In this document: positions 1 through 8,069 of the stretch, piece by piece | How the letters are laid out: each line of letters starts with the position of its first letter | Position numbering within the stretch: the first letter of the stretch is position 1 | Source of the DNA: Planctomycetaceae bacterium | GTDB taxonomy: Bacteria > Planctomycetota > SZUA-567 | Length of the DNA: 37,294 nucleotides | Direction of reading: 5' to 3' | Assembly (NCBI GenBank): GCA_021203245.1 | Contig: JAJQBO010000140.1 | Coordinates: 1-37,294 of the forward strand | Made by a program: the position numbers and the translations under genes | The notes under the pieces: generated by a model | Told to the model about the DNA's origin: nothing | The model's input: only the letters and a program-made list of their open reading frames with translations | The model's database searches: none

Positions 1-169
1 CAACTCGCCAAGCCGACGTGCGGGGGCCGAGTTTGACCGGCTTCGGGAATCGGCCTTCTTTCACTCCAACCCACCACGTTGTTTTTCCGATGCCCAATAC
101 CTTAACGACGACGGGCAAGCGGACAAAACCTTCCGGCGGCAGAACGAGACTTGTTTCTTGTTTTTGCAT
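1..169 (-). CDS. alpA: AlpA-family phage/element transcriptional regulator (partial, C-terminus off the left edge)
   Basis: Reading the minus strand from the ATG at 169-167 gives an open frame that leaves the window. After a short N-terminal tail it contains RLPVVVKVLGIGKTTWW followed by KEGRFPKPVKLGPRTSAWRV. This is the hallmark winged helix-turn-helix of AlpA/prophage CP4-57 regulators (RLPEV...STIY...GRFPKPVKLGPR..AWR). A good ribosome-binding site, AGGAG, lies 7 nt upstream (176-180 on the complement). AlpA proteins typically activate excision or integrase genes of the element that carries them. It is divergent from the gene starting near 291/415. About 55 residues are visible and the usual total is about 65-75, so only the last residues are missing. 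Confidence 0.85.
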   Translation of the reverse strand, partial: MQKQETSLVLPPEGFVRLPVVVKVLGIGKTTWWVGVKEGRFPKPVKLGPRTSAWRV

Positions 170-290
170 CGTATTCTCCTAATAGGTACAATTAAAAATC
201 GCATGGTCGTCATGCGAAGGAGAAGGTACGAAAATAGCGTCTCACGCTATACCCCGGATTTTTGCAAATTACATCGGAGTAAAGTTGGAT
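170..290. promoter_or_regulatory. Divergent control region with two small inverted repeats
   Basis: This gap between alpA (minus) and the plus-strand ORFs contains two perfect 6-bp inverted repeats, CGCATG-N5-CATGCG at 200-216 and TAGCGT-CTC-ACGCTA at 235-249. AGGTAC is also repeated directly at 184 and 224. Such repeats between divergent genes are plausible operators for an element regulator, but no clear promoter hexamers were identified. Confidence 0.35.
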
Positions 291-395
291 ATGTCTGGAA
301 TAAGCCAGTTTCTGAACGTCCCCGGACTTCGTGGGCTGAACAAAGACGAGAAGGAAAGAATTTTTTATTTTTTGGAAAGCCCCCGGAAAAAGTGA
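291..395 (+). CDS. Short ORF, possible N-terminal part of the following gene
   Basis: ATG at 291 (GGAG at 275-278) opens a 34-codon frame beginning MSGISQFLNVPGLRGL and ending KK-TGA at 393-395. The peptide is protein-like, but nothing is recognised. The stop lies 20 nt before the ATG of the next ORF. That ORF has no visible ribosome-binding site, and its frame is open back to 340. Skipping one base at AAG-TGA-G would join the two. It could be a leader peptide, a translationally coupled mini-gene, or the true N-terminus separated by a frameshift. Confidence 0.3.
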   Translation: MSGISQFLNVPGLRGLNKDEKERIFYFLESPRKK

Positions 396-414
396 GTTTT
401 TTATTCTTCTTCAG

Positions 415-1224
415 ATGCTTGGCAAGACTCCGGCGCAAGTCCGGAATCTGATGATAGACGAATTTATACGGCGGTTTAGCTTGGAGGCACATTCCGACCA
501 AATCAAGAATGCCTTCCCGTCCAAGCGGTCTTGGCGGGCTTTGGATGTGGCGTTAGCCGAGTTTGCTGGTTCGATGGGTGCGGATGAACATCTGCAATTC
601 TGGGATAGAATGCGGTACGTTCTGGAAGCGATACCGCAGCGAAGAGACTACGGAGACAAGTACAGCGACGCCTACGAGGACAAGAAGGATAAACCGAAAG
701 GTGGGTGGAGCTATACGACGTGCAAACTTTGCTGGCGGCGTGTGGCGTTTAATCCGGGAGTAATTAGGAAGACCGGCAGTCTTTGTTTCAAACACAATCT
801 TCCGGCAATGCACCCGATTTATCGTAGGCATCGCCGACTTATGGATAATCTTTCCAGGGAACAACATCCAATCGTAAAAAAGCTTACGGCATTGCTTAAA
901 AACCATCCATCGGAAGGGGAATCGCAGGCTCTGATATATTCGCAACTAACTGCGACGGATGGCTGTCTGCCGCGTCTGGCGGCGTATATGAATGGCACCG
1001 GTCATGATGGTACGCATGAAGGTCTGCTATGGGCCTATCACGGCCCTGCGTCAGACATTGAGGATTCCCGGTACAGAGAGGCATTAGGCGAATACATTAA
1101 ACGCGCTCTTGAGGCACGGGATATACTCGATCCGGCGCAACCCATGCCTATCTTTACTATGAACGAGTTGAGCCGTGCGGAGGCTTGGTTGACCTTACTC
1201 GACCAGGACAGGCGTCGAAAGTGA
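415..1224 (+). CDS. Unrecognised element protein with a putative zinc-binding motif
   Basis: A 269-residue soluble protein with no signal peptide or membrane segment. Residues about 101-128 contain CKLCWRR, then about 15 residues, then CFKHN. This C-x2-C ... C-x2-H spacing could form a zinc finger. The rest is charged and helical, with an aromatic N-terminal half. No family was recognised. Its place between alpA and the integrase region suggests an accessory or cargo gene of the tRNA-Gln element. The ATG at 415 lacks a ribosome-binding site, so the real start may be upstream or coupled to the short ORF at 291-395. It converges on the GyrI-like gene 13 bp downstream. Confidence 0.6.
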   Translation: MLGKTPAQVRNLMIDEFIRRFSLEAHSDQIKNAFPSKRSWRALDVALAEFAGSMGADEHLQFWDRMRYVLEAIPQRRDYGDKYSDAYEDKKDKPKGGWSYTTCKLCWRRVAFNPGVIRKTGSLCFKHNLPAMHPIYRRHRRLMDNLSREQHPIVKKLTALLKNHPSEGESQALIYSQLTATDGCLPRLAAYMNGTGHDGTHEGLLWAYHGPASDIEDSRYREALGEYIKRALEARDILDPAQPMPIFTMNELSRAEAWLTLLDQDRRRK

Positions 1225-1237
1225 GGTGTGTATTTCT

Positions 1238-1810
1238 TCAGTCTTTAGCGGGCTCTGGTAGGTGATTAACTGGAAAGTACAATTCCACAACACTCGGATC
1301 ATCCGGTGAGGGATACCGTTCGTGAACAGCGCCCGCAAGCGTCAATCCCTTTTCGGGCAAAAGTGTTGCGATGGTGTAATTAAAAGCTTCGCCATATTCT
1401 GCCAGTGATGTTTCGATAACAATATACTCATAGCCAGGAACACGCCATTTTGTCCATCCTTCAGGGGCGGAGGAACCATCATTTGCTTCGAACCCTGCCA
1501 GATATTTTCCTCCGGTAATGTCCCACGGCATGAAAGACTCGCTACAGTCACTCATTATCGCCCAGATGCCTACAGGCTGGCCATTAGTTGCGCGTTTGAT
1601 TTGTTCTGCAATCTCATTAACACTGCCGGAAGCCGCAGCCCATAGCGGCGGTATCCAGGCTTCGATATTCTCAACGTTGCCTTGCCCCATTTTTCCAATG
1701 ACATAGAACGCTGGGACTCTTTCAACCCGCATGGGAATTTCTCCTGCGTGGGTAAGAGCGCATGCAACAACCAAGAATGTCAATATGAACCAATTGAGCT
1801 TCTTTGCCAT
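1238..1810 (-). CDS. Exported GyrI-like / AraC effector-binding-domain protein
   Basis: 190 residues. Residues 1-22 form a Sec signal: a basic start, the hydrophobic core FILTFLVVACAL, then a THA-GE type cleavage site. VVAC could also serve as a weak lipobox. The mature part begins IPMRVERVPAFYVIGK and continues with IPPLWAAA, WAIMSDC, FEANDG...WRVPGYEYIVIET and YPSPDDPSVVELYFPV. This is the strand/helix pattern of the GyrI-like small-molecule-binding (SOUL-type) fold found at the C-terminus of AraC/MerR regulators and in stand-alone effector binders. Here it is alone and exported. GGGAGA precedes the ATG by about 8 nt. It lies just downstream of the integrase on the same strand. Ligand unknown. 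Confidence 0.7.
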   Translation of the reverse strand: MAKKLNWFILTFLVVACALTHAGEIPMRVERVPAFYVIGKMGQGNVENIEAWIPPLWAAASGSVNEIAEQIKRATNGQPVGIWAIMSDCSESFMPWDITGGKYLAGFEANDGSSAPEGWTKWRVPGYEYIVIETSLAEYGEAFNYTIATLLPEKGLTLAGAVHERYPSPDDPSVVELYFPVNHLPEPAKD

Positions 1811-1846
1811 CAGTCTTATCTCCCAAAAGCCTAAACGTAGGTGGGG

Positions 1847-3040
1847 CTATTGAACGCTTGTCTTGCGCAATTCATCGAGATAGTCGGCCCATGCCTGCAT
1901 CATCTTGCGACGCTCCGGTAAAAACTCGGCGAAATTATAGGCTGCTCTGACCTTGCTGCGCTCGGCGTGGGCAAGCTGACGCTCGATAGCGTCACGGTTC
2001 CAACCTTGCTCATTAAGCAGGGTGGAGGCCATAGAGCGGAATCCGTGGCCGGTCATTTCCTCCTTGGCGTACCCCATCCGACGTAATGCCGCATTGATCG
2101 TATTGTCACTAATCGAGCGCGTGTCGGTGCGGACGCTTGGAAACAAATATTTACCATTACCGGTGAGGCTGCGAAGTCCTTCCAAGATCTCCATCGACTG
2201 ACGGGCAAGGGGAACGATATGCTGCTCCTTCATTTTCATTCGTCCGGCTGGTATGCGCCATTCCGCCTTGTCGAAGTTAAATTCGGCCCACTCCGCCCCG
2301 CGAAGTTCTCCGGGACGAACAAAAGTTAACGGTGCCAGCTTTAAGGCATAGGCAACAACGGCATAGCCCTCATAGCTGTCAATCGCCCGTAAAAGCTGGC
2401 CGACTTTGACCGGATCGGTGATGGTGGCGCGGTGAGTGGTTTTCGGCGGCGGGATGGCTCCGCGCAGGTCGGCGGAAATGTCGCGTTCAGCGCGGCCGGT
2501 GGCTATGGCATACCGAAAAACTTTACCGCAATACTGCATGGTGCGGTGCGCGTATTCCACCGCGCCACGCGCCTCGATGCGGCGCACAGTCGCAAGCAGT
2601 TCCTTGGGCTTTACGTCCGTGATGGGCAGGAATCCGATAAACGGGAATATGTCCTTTTCCATACGGGTAAGGATTTTTTTGGCGTTCTTCGGCTCCCACC
2701 GTTCGGAAAACTTGGTGTGCCATTCACGAGCAATATTTTCAAACGTGTTTTCGGTAAGCTCCCGCTCATGCTGCATCGCCGCTTTTTTGTGGGCGCTCGG
2801 ATCGATCCCTCTTGCCAGCAGCGCCTTGGCCTGATCGCGAAGATCTCGCGCCATTTTCAGGCTGACAACCGGATAGGCTCCATAACTCAGCGTTTTGACC
2901 TTGCCGTCGAAACGGTAAAACTGTCGCCAGAGTTTGCTCCCGGTGGGGGAGACGTGGACGTATAGGCCGCCGCCGTCGAAATGTTTGTGGACTTTACCTG
3001 TTGCTTTGAGGTTTTTAATGGCAGTATCGGTCAAAGGCAT
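1847..3040 (-). CDS. P4-type tyrosine recombinase (integrase)
   Basis: 397 residues. The chosen ATG (3040) has AAGGAG 9 nt upstream and gives the canonical start MPLTDTAIKNLKATGK. A longer in-frame start at 3145 adds non-family sequence. The N-terminal arm-DNA-binding domain (about 1-90) has the signature HFDGGGLYVHVSPTGSKLWR ... YPVVSLKMAR. The SAM-like core-binding domain spans about 100-190. The catalytic domain has R in FVRPGELRGAEW, HGFR, H in LAHAERS and the nucleophile Tyr in AAYNFAEF. All expected residues are present, so it looks active. It recombines the element with the adjacent tRNA-Gln 3' end, and alpA in the same element may control it. Confidence 0.93.
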   Translation of the reverse strand: MPLTDTAIKNLKATGKVHKHFDGGGLYVHVSPTGSKLWRQFYRFDGKVKTLSYGAYPVVSLKMARDLRDQAKALLARGIDPSAHKKAAMQHERELTENTFENIAREWHTKFSERWEPKNAKKILTRMEKDIFPFIGFLPITDVKPKELLATVRRIEARGAVEYAHRTMQYCGKVFRYAIATGRAERDISADLRGAIPPPKTTHRATITDPVKVGQLLRAIDSYEGYAVVAYALKLAPLTFVRPGELRGAEWAEFNFDKAEWRIPAGRMKMKEQHIVPLARQSMEILEGLRSLTGNGKYLFPSVRTDTRSISDNTINAALRRMGYAKEEMTGHGFRSMASTLLNEQGWNRDAIERQLAHAERSKVRAAYNFAEFLPERRKMMQAWADYLDELRKTSVQ

Positions 3041-3203
3041 TGTAGGTATCTCCTTTTTCGGGAAACTGACGATACCCGCAAAAGTACCTACAAATGTTCT
3101 GAATGTCAAGGTTTTTGGCGGAACCGAATCGCACATGACTTCCATATAAAGCTAAATCCGCCAAGGCTTATGGGCCGTTGGCGGACATTAGCGTTTTTAG
3201 TGT

Positions 3204-3278
3204 TGGTTACCCCGCCAGGACTCGAACCTGGAACAAGAGAACCAAAATCTCTTGTGTTGCCAATTACACCACGGGGTA
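3204..3278 (-). tRNA. tRNA-Gln (anticodon TTG)
   Basis: The minus strand folds into a full cloverleaf: acceptor TACCCCG/CGGGGTA, D-stem GTGT/ACAC, anticodon stem AGAGA/TCTCT with loop TTTTGGT (anticodon TTG), and T-stem CCAGG/CCTGG with loop TTCGAGT. The discriminator is A and the CCA is encoded. The 3' end faces the integrase, so this gene is the probable attachment site of the left element and is kept intact by it. Confidence 0.95.
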
Positions 3279-3312
3279 TCGTTTGCAGTACCGACTGCGG
3301 TGCGGAAGAGCT

Positions 3313-3340
3313 ATAGTACAAATGTCGCACAAAAACGCAA
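3313..3340 (-). promoter_or_regulatory. Putative promoter of tRNA-Gln
   Basis: On the minus strand, a -35 TTGCGT (complement of 3335-3340) and a -10 TACTAT (complement of 3313-3318) are separated by 16 bp. The -10 ends about 34 bp upstream of the tRNA 5' end. Spacing and composition fit a sigma-70 promoter. Confidence 0.5.
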
Positions 3341-3360
3341 GTGCTTTGGAAAATTCACCC

Positions 3361-4581
3361 TTACGCGTCGTCAAGCGCCTCGACGCCCGGCAGCTTCTTG
3401 CCTTCCAGGAACTCCAAACTGGCGCCGCCGCCGGTGGAGATGTGGGTCATCTTGTCGGCGAGGCCCGACTTGTTGACGGCGCTGACGGAGTCGCCGCCGC
3501 CGATGATGGAAATCGCCTGGCTGTTGTCCGCGATGGCCTGGCAGACGGCGAAGGTCCCTTTGGCGAAGGCCGGCTTCTCGAACACGCCCATCGGGCCGTT
3601 CCAGACAATCGTCTTGGCTTTCATGACCTCATCCTTGAACAGCGTGATGGATTTCGGCCCGATGTCCAATCCCATCATGTCGTCAGGAATGGTGTCAAAG
3701 GTGCCGTCCGGCTCTGAAACGTCGAACTTGCGCGCACAGACATGGTCGATGGGGAGAAGAATCTTGACGTTCTTATCCTTGGCCTTTGCGAAGACGTCGC
3801 GGGCGATGTCCAGCTTGTCCTCCTCCACCCGGGAAATGCCCACTTTCTGGCCTTCTGCTTTCATCAGGGTATACGCCATCGCACCGCCGATGATAAGGCT
3901 GTCGACCTTTTCCAGCAGGTTGTCGATGACAAGCACCTTGTCCGATACCTTCGCGCCGCCGAGGATGGCCAGGAACGGCTTTTCCGGCTTCGCCAGGGTG
4001 TCGCCGAAGTACTTGACCTCCTTCTCCATCAGGAACCCGGCGACATTGACCGGGATATACTTGGTCACACCCTGCGTCGAGGCATGGGCCCGGTGGGCCG
4101 TGCCGAAGGCGTCATTGACATAAATGTCGCCGTAGGAGGCGAGTTCCTTGGTAAAGGCGTCAATCTTCGCCTTGGTGGCGTCGTCCTGCTTGGCGTACTT
4201 GTTCAGGAGTTCCTCTTCCGGGTGGAAGCGGACGTTCTCCAGCATAATCACTTCACCCTTCTTGAGGCCGTCGACCATCTTCTTGACCTCGGGGCCGACG
4301 CAGTCGGGAGCGAGCGGAACCGGCTGGCCCAGGAACTCGGCCAGCTTCAGCGCGGCGGGCTTGAGGGAGAATTCGGGACTCGGCGCCCCGTTGGGGCGGC
4401 CAAGATGCGACATGAGAATAAGCTTGCCGCCATGGTCAAGCACATAACGGATGGTGGGGAGGGCGGCTTCAATTCGGGTCGCGTCGGCGACTTTGCCGTC
4501 CTTTAGGGGCACGTTGAAGTCGACGCGCATGAGAACGCGCTTGTCGTTTACATCGACGTCTCGGATAGTTTTCTTGGCCAT
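3361..4581 (-). CDS. pgk: Phosphoglycerate kinase
   Basis: 406 residues, normal length. It catalyses 1,3-bisphosphoglycerate + ADP to 3-phosphoglycerate + ATP in cytosolic glycolysis/gluconeogenesis. The N-terminal substrate domain shows [22 protein letters not shown] (basic patch) and the [11 protein letters not shown] segment. The nucleotide domain shows [20 protein letters not shown] and [11 protein letters not shown]. The start ATG has TTTAGGAG about 6 nt upstream and a strong promoter further up. It is not clustered with gap or tpi here. Enolase lies about 5 kb away, so glycolytic genes are dispersed. Nothing abnormal in the frame. Confidence 0.97.
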   Translation of the reverse strand: MAKKTIRDVDVNDKRVLMRVDFNVPLKDGKVADATRIEAALPTIRYVLDHGGKLILMSHLGRPNGAPSPEFSLKPAALKLAEFLGQPVPLAPDCVGPEVKKMVDGLKKGEVIMLENVRFHPEEELLNKYAKQDDATKAKIDAFTKELASYGDIYVNDAFGTAHRAHASTQGVTKYIPVNVAGFLMEKEVKYFGDTLAKPEKPFLAILGGAKVSDKVLVIDNLLEKVDSLIIGGAMAYTLMKAEGQKVGISRVEEDKLDIARDVFAKAKDKNVKILLPIDHVCARKFDVSEPDGTFDTIPDDMMGLDIGPKSITLFKDEVMKAKTIVWNGPMGVFEKPAFAKGTFAVCQAIADNSQAISIIGGGDSVSAVNKSGLADKMTHISTGGGASLEFLEGKKLPGVEALDDA

Positions 4582-4618
4582 GTCATCTCCTAAACCGGCG
4601 GGGGTAAATTGAATCCTC

Positions 4619-4647
4619 GATTATTGCCCAAAGCCAAGCCCTGTCAA
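4619..4647 (-). promoter_or_regulatory. Promoter of pgk
   Basis: On the minus strand, -35 TTGACA (complement of 4642-4647) and -10 ATAATC (complement of 4619-4624) are separated by 17 bp, a near-consensus sigma-70 promoter about 38 bp upstream of the pgk ATG. Confidence 0.65.
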
Positions 4648-4758
4648 GAAACATCCCCCGTACAGCAGGTGGATTGCCGTCTCTATGGGGGTGGGTCCGC
4701 GCCCGCGCGGCTCAGGTTCACCCATTGCCAAAGCCGGCTAAAGTTTATGAAAATTGAC

Positions 4759-4786
4759 TTGAAAATAGCCGGGACGGCTTTAAGAT
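4759..4786 (+). promoter_or_regulatory. Putative promoter of the glucose/sorbosone dehydrogenase-like gene
   Basis: TTGAAA (4759-4764) and TAAGAT (4781-4786) are 16 bp apart. The spacer contains the inverted repeat AGCCG-GGA-CGGCT, and a related palindrome AGCCGGCT occurs near 4731-4738. These could be operator copies, but this is only a pattern. Confidence 0.4.
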
Positions 4787-4853
4787 GATTAACGTAATGA
4801 GTTAAAATATAAACAAAAGGGTGGGGTCCGCACTGGGTAACGGAGGGTTTTGC

Positions 4854-6665
4854 ATGGGACTATCCTTTTTCGGTAGATGTTTGGGTACTGCCTGTCTGGG
4901 CATCGTATTGGGGATGGGCTCCGGCGCGCAGGCCGCCGATACCCGGCCGGAACAGACCTTCACCGCCGTTCCGACGGCCATGCCCTTTACCGCCTATGTC
5001 CTGACCGATGGTTTGCGCATGCCCTGGGAACTCCTGTGGGGACCCGACAACATGCTCTGGGTCACCGAGCGCCAGGGCAACGCCATCACCCGTGTCGATC
5101 CCCGAACAGGCGAAAAGCGCGTTGCCGGCACTCTTCCGGAAGCCTACCCGGGACCGCAGCATGAAGGGATTCTCGGCATGGCGTTCGCGCCCGGATTCTT
5201 GACCGGCGGCGGCGAGAACCTTCTGTACGTCTATTACACCATGAAGGAAGGCGATTCCCGATGGGGCAGGCTCGTTTCGATGCCGTACGATCGCACCAGC
5301 ATGCAACTGGGCGTGCAGCGCATTCTTCTCGACCGGCTTCCCGCCGGGGACGACCACAACGGCGGCAGGGTCCGGGTCGGTCCGGACGGTAAAATTTACC
5401 TGACGATTGGCGAACAGGGCCATAATCAGGGCAGCAACTACTGCCTGCCCATCGAAGCGCAGCGCATCCCCAACTACGTGGATATTCCAAACAAAAACTG
5501 GGACGCCTACCGCGGCAAATCGCTCCGGATCAATCCCGACGGTTCCATCCCCGACGACAACCCGGAAATTCGCGGCATTCGCAGCTATATCTTTACCTAC
5601 GGCCACCGCAATCCGCAGGGACTGACGTTTGTCGGCGAGGATCTCTACAGTTGCGAACAGGGTCCTTCCAGCGACGACGAGATCAACAAGCTTGTCGCCG
5701 GCGGCAATTACGGCTGGCCCCATGTCGCCGGATTCCGGGACGGCAACGCCTATGTCTATGCCAACTATTCCGCCGCGCCGAACTGTCACGAATTGCCGTA
5801 CGACGCCAACACCATTCCGGAAGGCGTGCCGGTGCAGCATGAATTGGAATGGTTCGACCCGACCTTTATCCCGCCGGTCAAGACCTTCTACACCGTCCGG
5901 GACGACCATGACTTCAACGATTCACGCTGCGGCGCGGACCACGCCTATCTCTGCTGGCCCACCATCGCGCCCTCCTGCATTGTTTACTATCCCGCCGATG
6001 GCGCAATTCGCGAATGGCGCAACTCGCTCCTTGTCACCACCCTTAAAACCGGCTCGCTGTTCCAGGTGCGCCTGAGCGGCGACGCAAAGGAGGTCCAGGG
6101 CGATTATTCGCGCTATTTCCGCAGTCCCAACCGGTACCGCGCGGTGGCGTTCGACCCCACCGGCCGCACCATATATATCGCCACCGATGTCTCGGGCGGC
6201 GCGGTCGACGACGAAGGCCGTCCGGCCAACAACGTCCGCAATCCCGGATCCATCCTGGTCTTCCAATATAACGACGACGGCGCCTACGGTTTTTCCCCCA
6301 ATCAGGCCACTGTGACGGTTGATGCGAACGGCCTGGTCCGCCCGCAAGGGGCGACGGACCAGGCTGCGACGGCTGGCAGGGCCTTCCCGATCGATTCGCC
6401 CCGCAGGGCGGAGACTTCGGCCGGAGCACAGCCGACGCCGGCCCAGCCGCCGGAAGTGGCGGCCACCCCGATTCAGTCGGCGGAGACGATAGCCCGGCAG
6501 CAGGTATCGCCCGCACCCGCGGGCGTGGACCCCGCCGGCAGCGCGGCACCGGAGACGGTGCGCGACGGATCGGCTGCGGAAAGCGGCGTGCGGGAGCGGG
6601 AAAACCGCGACCGGTCAAACCAGACGAACAGAGCGCTTAACAATGCGGAGGTGGAGCGGTTGTAG
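4854..6665 (+). CDS. Exported PQQ-type glucose/sorbosone dehydrogenase-like beta-propeller
   Basis: 603 residues from the ATG at 4854, which has GGAGGG 6 nt upstream. A GTG at 4821 lacks one. Residues 1-27 are a Sec signal ending GSGAQA. The mature domain (about 35-500) is the six-bladed propeller of soluble quinoprotein glucose/sorbosone dehydrogenases: MPWELLWGPDNMLWVTER, GILGMAFAP, DDHNGGRVRVGPDGKIYLTI, YGHRNPQGL and CEQGPSSDDEINKL...NYGWP. The family oxidises sugars or aldoses in the periplasm with PQQ, but no PQQ biosynthesis gene is visible. The last ~100 residues are Ala/Pro/Glu/Arg-rich and low in complexity, absent from minimal family members, possibly a surface linker. Substrate unassigned. 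A strong terminator follows. Confidence 0.85.
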   Translation: MGLSFFGRCLGTACLGIVLGMGSGAQAADTRPEQTFTAVPTAMPFTAYVLTDGLRMPWELLWGPDNMLWVTERQGNAITRVDPRTGEKRVAGTLPEAYPGPQHEGILGMAFAPGFLTGGGENLLYVYYTMKEGDSRWGRLVSMPYDRTSMQLGVQRILLDRLPAGDDHNGGRVRVGPDGKIYLTIGEQGHNQGSNYCLPIEAQRIPNYVDIPNKNWDAYRGKSLRINPDGSIPDDNPEIRGIRSYIFTYGHRNPQGLTFVGEDLYSCEQGPSSDDEINKLVAGGNYGWPHVAGFRDGNAYVYANYSAAPNCHELPYDANTIPEGVPVQHELEWFDPTFIPPVKTFYTVRDDHDFNDSRCGADHAYLCWPTIAPSCIVYYPADGAIREWRNSLLVTTLKTGSLFQVRLSGDAKEVQGDYSRYFRSPNRYRAVAFDPTGRTIYIATDVSGGAVDDEGRPANNVRNPGSILVFQYNDDGAYGFSPNQATVTVDANGLVRPQGATDQAATAGRAFPIDSPRRAETSAGAQPTPAQPPEVAATPIQSAETIARQQVSPAPAGVDPAGSAAPETVRDGSAAESGVRERENRDRSNQTNRALNNAEVERL

Positions 6666-6691
6666 TTTGTTGTTTACTATAGATGGGGTAT

Positions 6692-6724
6692 GGGGCGCTT
6701 CCGTTCGGGAGCGCCTCTTTTTTT
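6692..6724 (+). terminator. Rho-independent terminator
   Basis: Stem GGCGCTTCC / GGGAGCGCC with a GTTC loop, followed by CTTTTTTT, 26 bp after the dehydrogenase stop codon. Confidence 0.85.
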
Positions 6725-6848
6725 AGGCGGCGCGGTACGGGGCTGACGGAGGGAAAAGGTGAAGTTCATTGGTCAGGACGCCGAAGAAATACAAGAGGTA
6801 TGGCTTTTTGATTCCGAATCCACAAGATAGACGGGCAGGGGGGATTCC

Positions 6849-7550
6849 ATGAGTAAACGAAAACGGGCGGCCAAGGTGTTGAAACGACGGCCGCGCAACT
6901 GGCTTGGCGTCATTTGCATATTGTTTTCGCTGGCCGCCATTGTTCTGACCAGTTACGAAACCGACGCCGAAGGCAAGGTCACCGACCCGGTCCAGATCTT
7001 TTCCGCTTTCGCCGACACGAATCTCGGCGCAGATCAGGTCATGCGAATGCGGAATAGTCCGCTGCCGCCCACTGCGCCGCAGGGACCATGGCGCACCATC
7101 GTCGCGGTTACGGACGGCGACAGTTTGCGGCTTGACGACGGAACCACCATCCGCCTTCTCGGCGTCGACGCGCCAGAATCAAGTAATAACCGCAAATTGC
7201 GGGAGGACATCTATAAAATGGCCCTGCCGGTGCGGGAGAGCGACATGGTCAAACTCGGGCTGCTTGCGGCCAAATTCACCGCCGACCTCTGTCTTGGCAA
7301 ACGGTGCTGGCTCGAATTTGAAAAAGGCGAGACAGACGACTACGGCCGCACCATCGCCTATGTCCATCTCGAGGACGGTCGAATCGTGAATGAGGAAGTC
7401 ATCGCCGCGGGGTATGGCAAAGCCTATTTGTCCTATCCCAGCAAACACCGAAAACGGTATGTCCTGCTCCAGGCTGGGGCAAGCCTGGACAGGCGCGGGC
7501 TTTGGGGCGGGGCGTTTTTGCCAAGTGACACCGTCGCCGGGAGGAATTGA
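6849..7550 (+). CDS. Membrane-anchored thermonuclease (SNase-like)
   Basis: 233 residues. A very basic N-terminus (1-20, rich in K and R) is followed by one hydrophobic helix (about 19-37, WLGVICILFSLAAIVLT). It resembles a signal anchor placing the rest outside the cytoplasm. The staphylococcal-nuclease domain spans about 80-225: VTDGDSLRLDDGTTIRLLGVDAPES (Ca-binding Asp and first Arg), then ETDDYGRTIAYVHLEDG (second Arg) and YGKAYLSYPSKHRKR. Known members cleave DNA and RNA with Ca2+. It is probably co-transcribed with the flavodoxin, whose ribosome-binding site lies within its last codons. The physiological role (nucleic-acid scavenging or defence) is not shown by the sequence. Confidence 0.88.
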   Translation: MSKRKRAAKVLKRRPRNWLGVICILFSLAAIVLTSYETDAEGKVTDPVQIFSAFADTNLGADQVMRMRNSPLPPTAPQGPWRTIVAVTDGDSLRLDDGTTIRLLGVDAPESSNNRKLREDIYKMALPVRESDMVKLGLLAAKFTADLCLGKRCWLEFEKGETDDYGRTIAYVHLEDGRIVNEEVIAAGYGKAYLSYPSKHRKRYVLLQAGASLDRRGLWGGAFLPSDTVAGRN

Positions 7551-7552
7551 CC

Positions 7553-8050
7553 ATGCGCACCGTTTTTATCTACTATTCGCTGGAAGGCAATTGCCGGTCA
7601 CTTGTCCGGAACATGGCTGAAGCCGTCGATGGCGACGTTGCCGAACTCCGCCTCACTGGAGCCATGCCCACCGGCTTTTTTCGGAAATATCTGGTCGGCG
7701 GCACGCGTTCGCTCCTGAAGGAAACGCCGGCGCTGGCACCATTGGAGGTGAACCTCGACGATTACGACCTGGTTGTCGTCGGCGGGCCGGTTTGGGCCTG
7801 GAATGTCTGTCCGGCGGTGCGCAGCTTTTTGAGCACGACCGATTGGCGCGGCAAAAAAGTCGCCGCCTTTGTCATGCACGGCGGCGGCAAGGGAAAGGCG
7901 CTGTCCACCATGAAATCGCTGGTGGAAGAAAATGGTGGCGAGGTCGTCGCCACAGGCGATTTTATCGATCTCCGCCGGAGAAATGCCGATGAAACGCGCG
8001 AAAGGGCACGTTCCTGGATTCGGAACATTATCGCAGGATTGGCCCCGTAG
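7553..8050 (+). CDS. Flavodoxin family protein
   Basis: 165 residues. The ATG at 7553 has GGGAGG about 8 nt upstream. A TTG at 7547 is too close to that site. The N-terminus TVFIYYSLEGNCRSLVRNMA is the FMN phosphate-binding loop after strand 1, and DYDLVVVGGPVWAWNVCPAVRSFL is the second FMN loop (the usual GGPVWAW pattern). KVAAFVMHGGG and DFIDLRRRN complete the alpha/beta fold. Such proteins are low-potential electron carriers or NAD(P)H-quinone-reductase-like enzymes. The start lies 2 nt after the nuclease stop, so the two genes are coupled. It converges on the histidine phosphatase 19 bp away. Confidence 0.88.
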   Translation: MRTVFIYYSLEGNCRSLVRNMAEAVDGDVAELRLTGAMPTGFFRKYLVGGTRSLLKETPALAPLEVNLDDYDLVVVGGPVWAWNVCPAVRSFLSTTDWRGKKVAAFVMHGGGKGKALSTMKSLVEENGGEVVATGDFIDLRRRNADETRERARSWIRNIIAGLAP

Positions 8051-8069
8051 TCGTTTCGGCTCTTTTTGG

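Larger units (their letters stand above)
1..3206. mobile_element. Integrated element at tRNA-Gln (right end; continues past left edge)
   Basis: A P4-family integrase (minus strand) ends at 1847 and begins about 160 bp from the 3' end of a tRNA-Gln gene. On its other side lie a GyrI-like gene, an unrecognised gene and an AlpA-type regulator, a common cargo and control set of integrative elements and satellite prophages. The 3' CCA end of the tRNA faces left, so the element extends left. The expected second attachment repeat, a copy of the tRNA 3' end, must lie outside the window. The right boundary at the tRNA 3' end is inferred from how this integrase family normally integrates. Confidence 0.7.

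Noticed and set aside
158-451. 97-codon plus-strand ORF at the left end
   Set aside because: It starts inside the alpA gene and its ribosome-binding site, ends within the next gene, and its Arg/Phe-rich translation is not protein-like.
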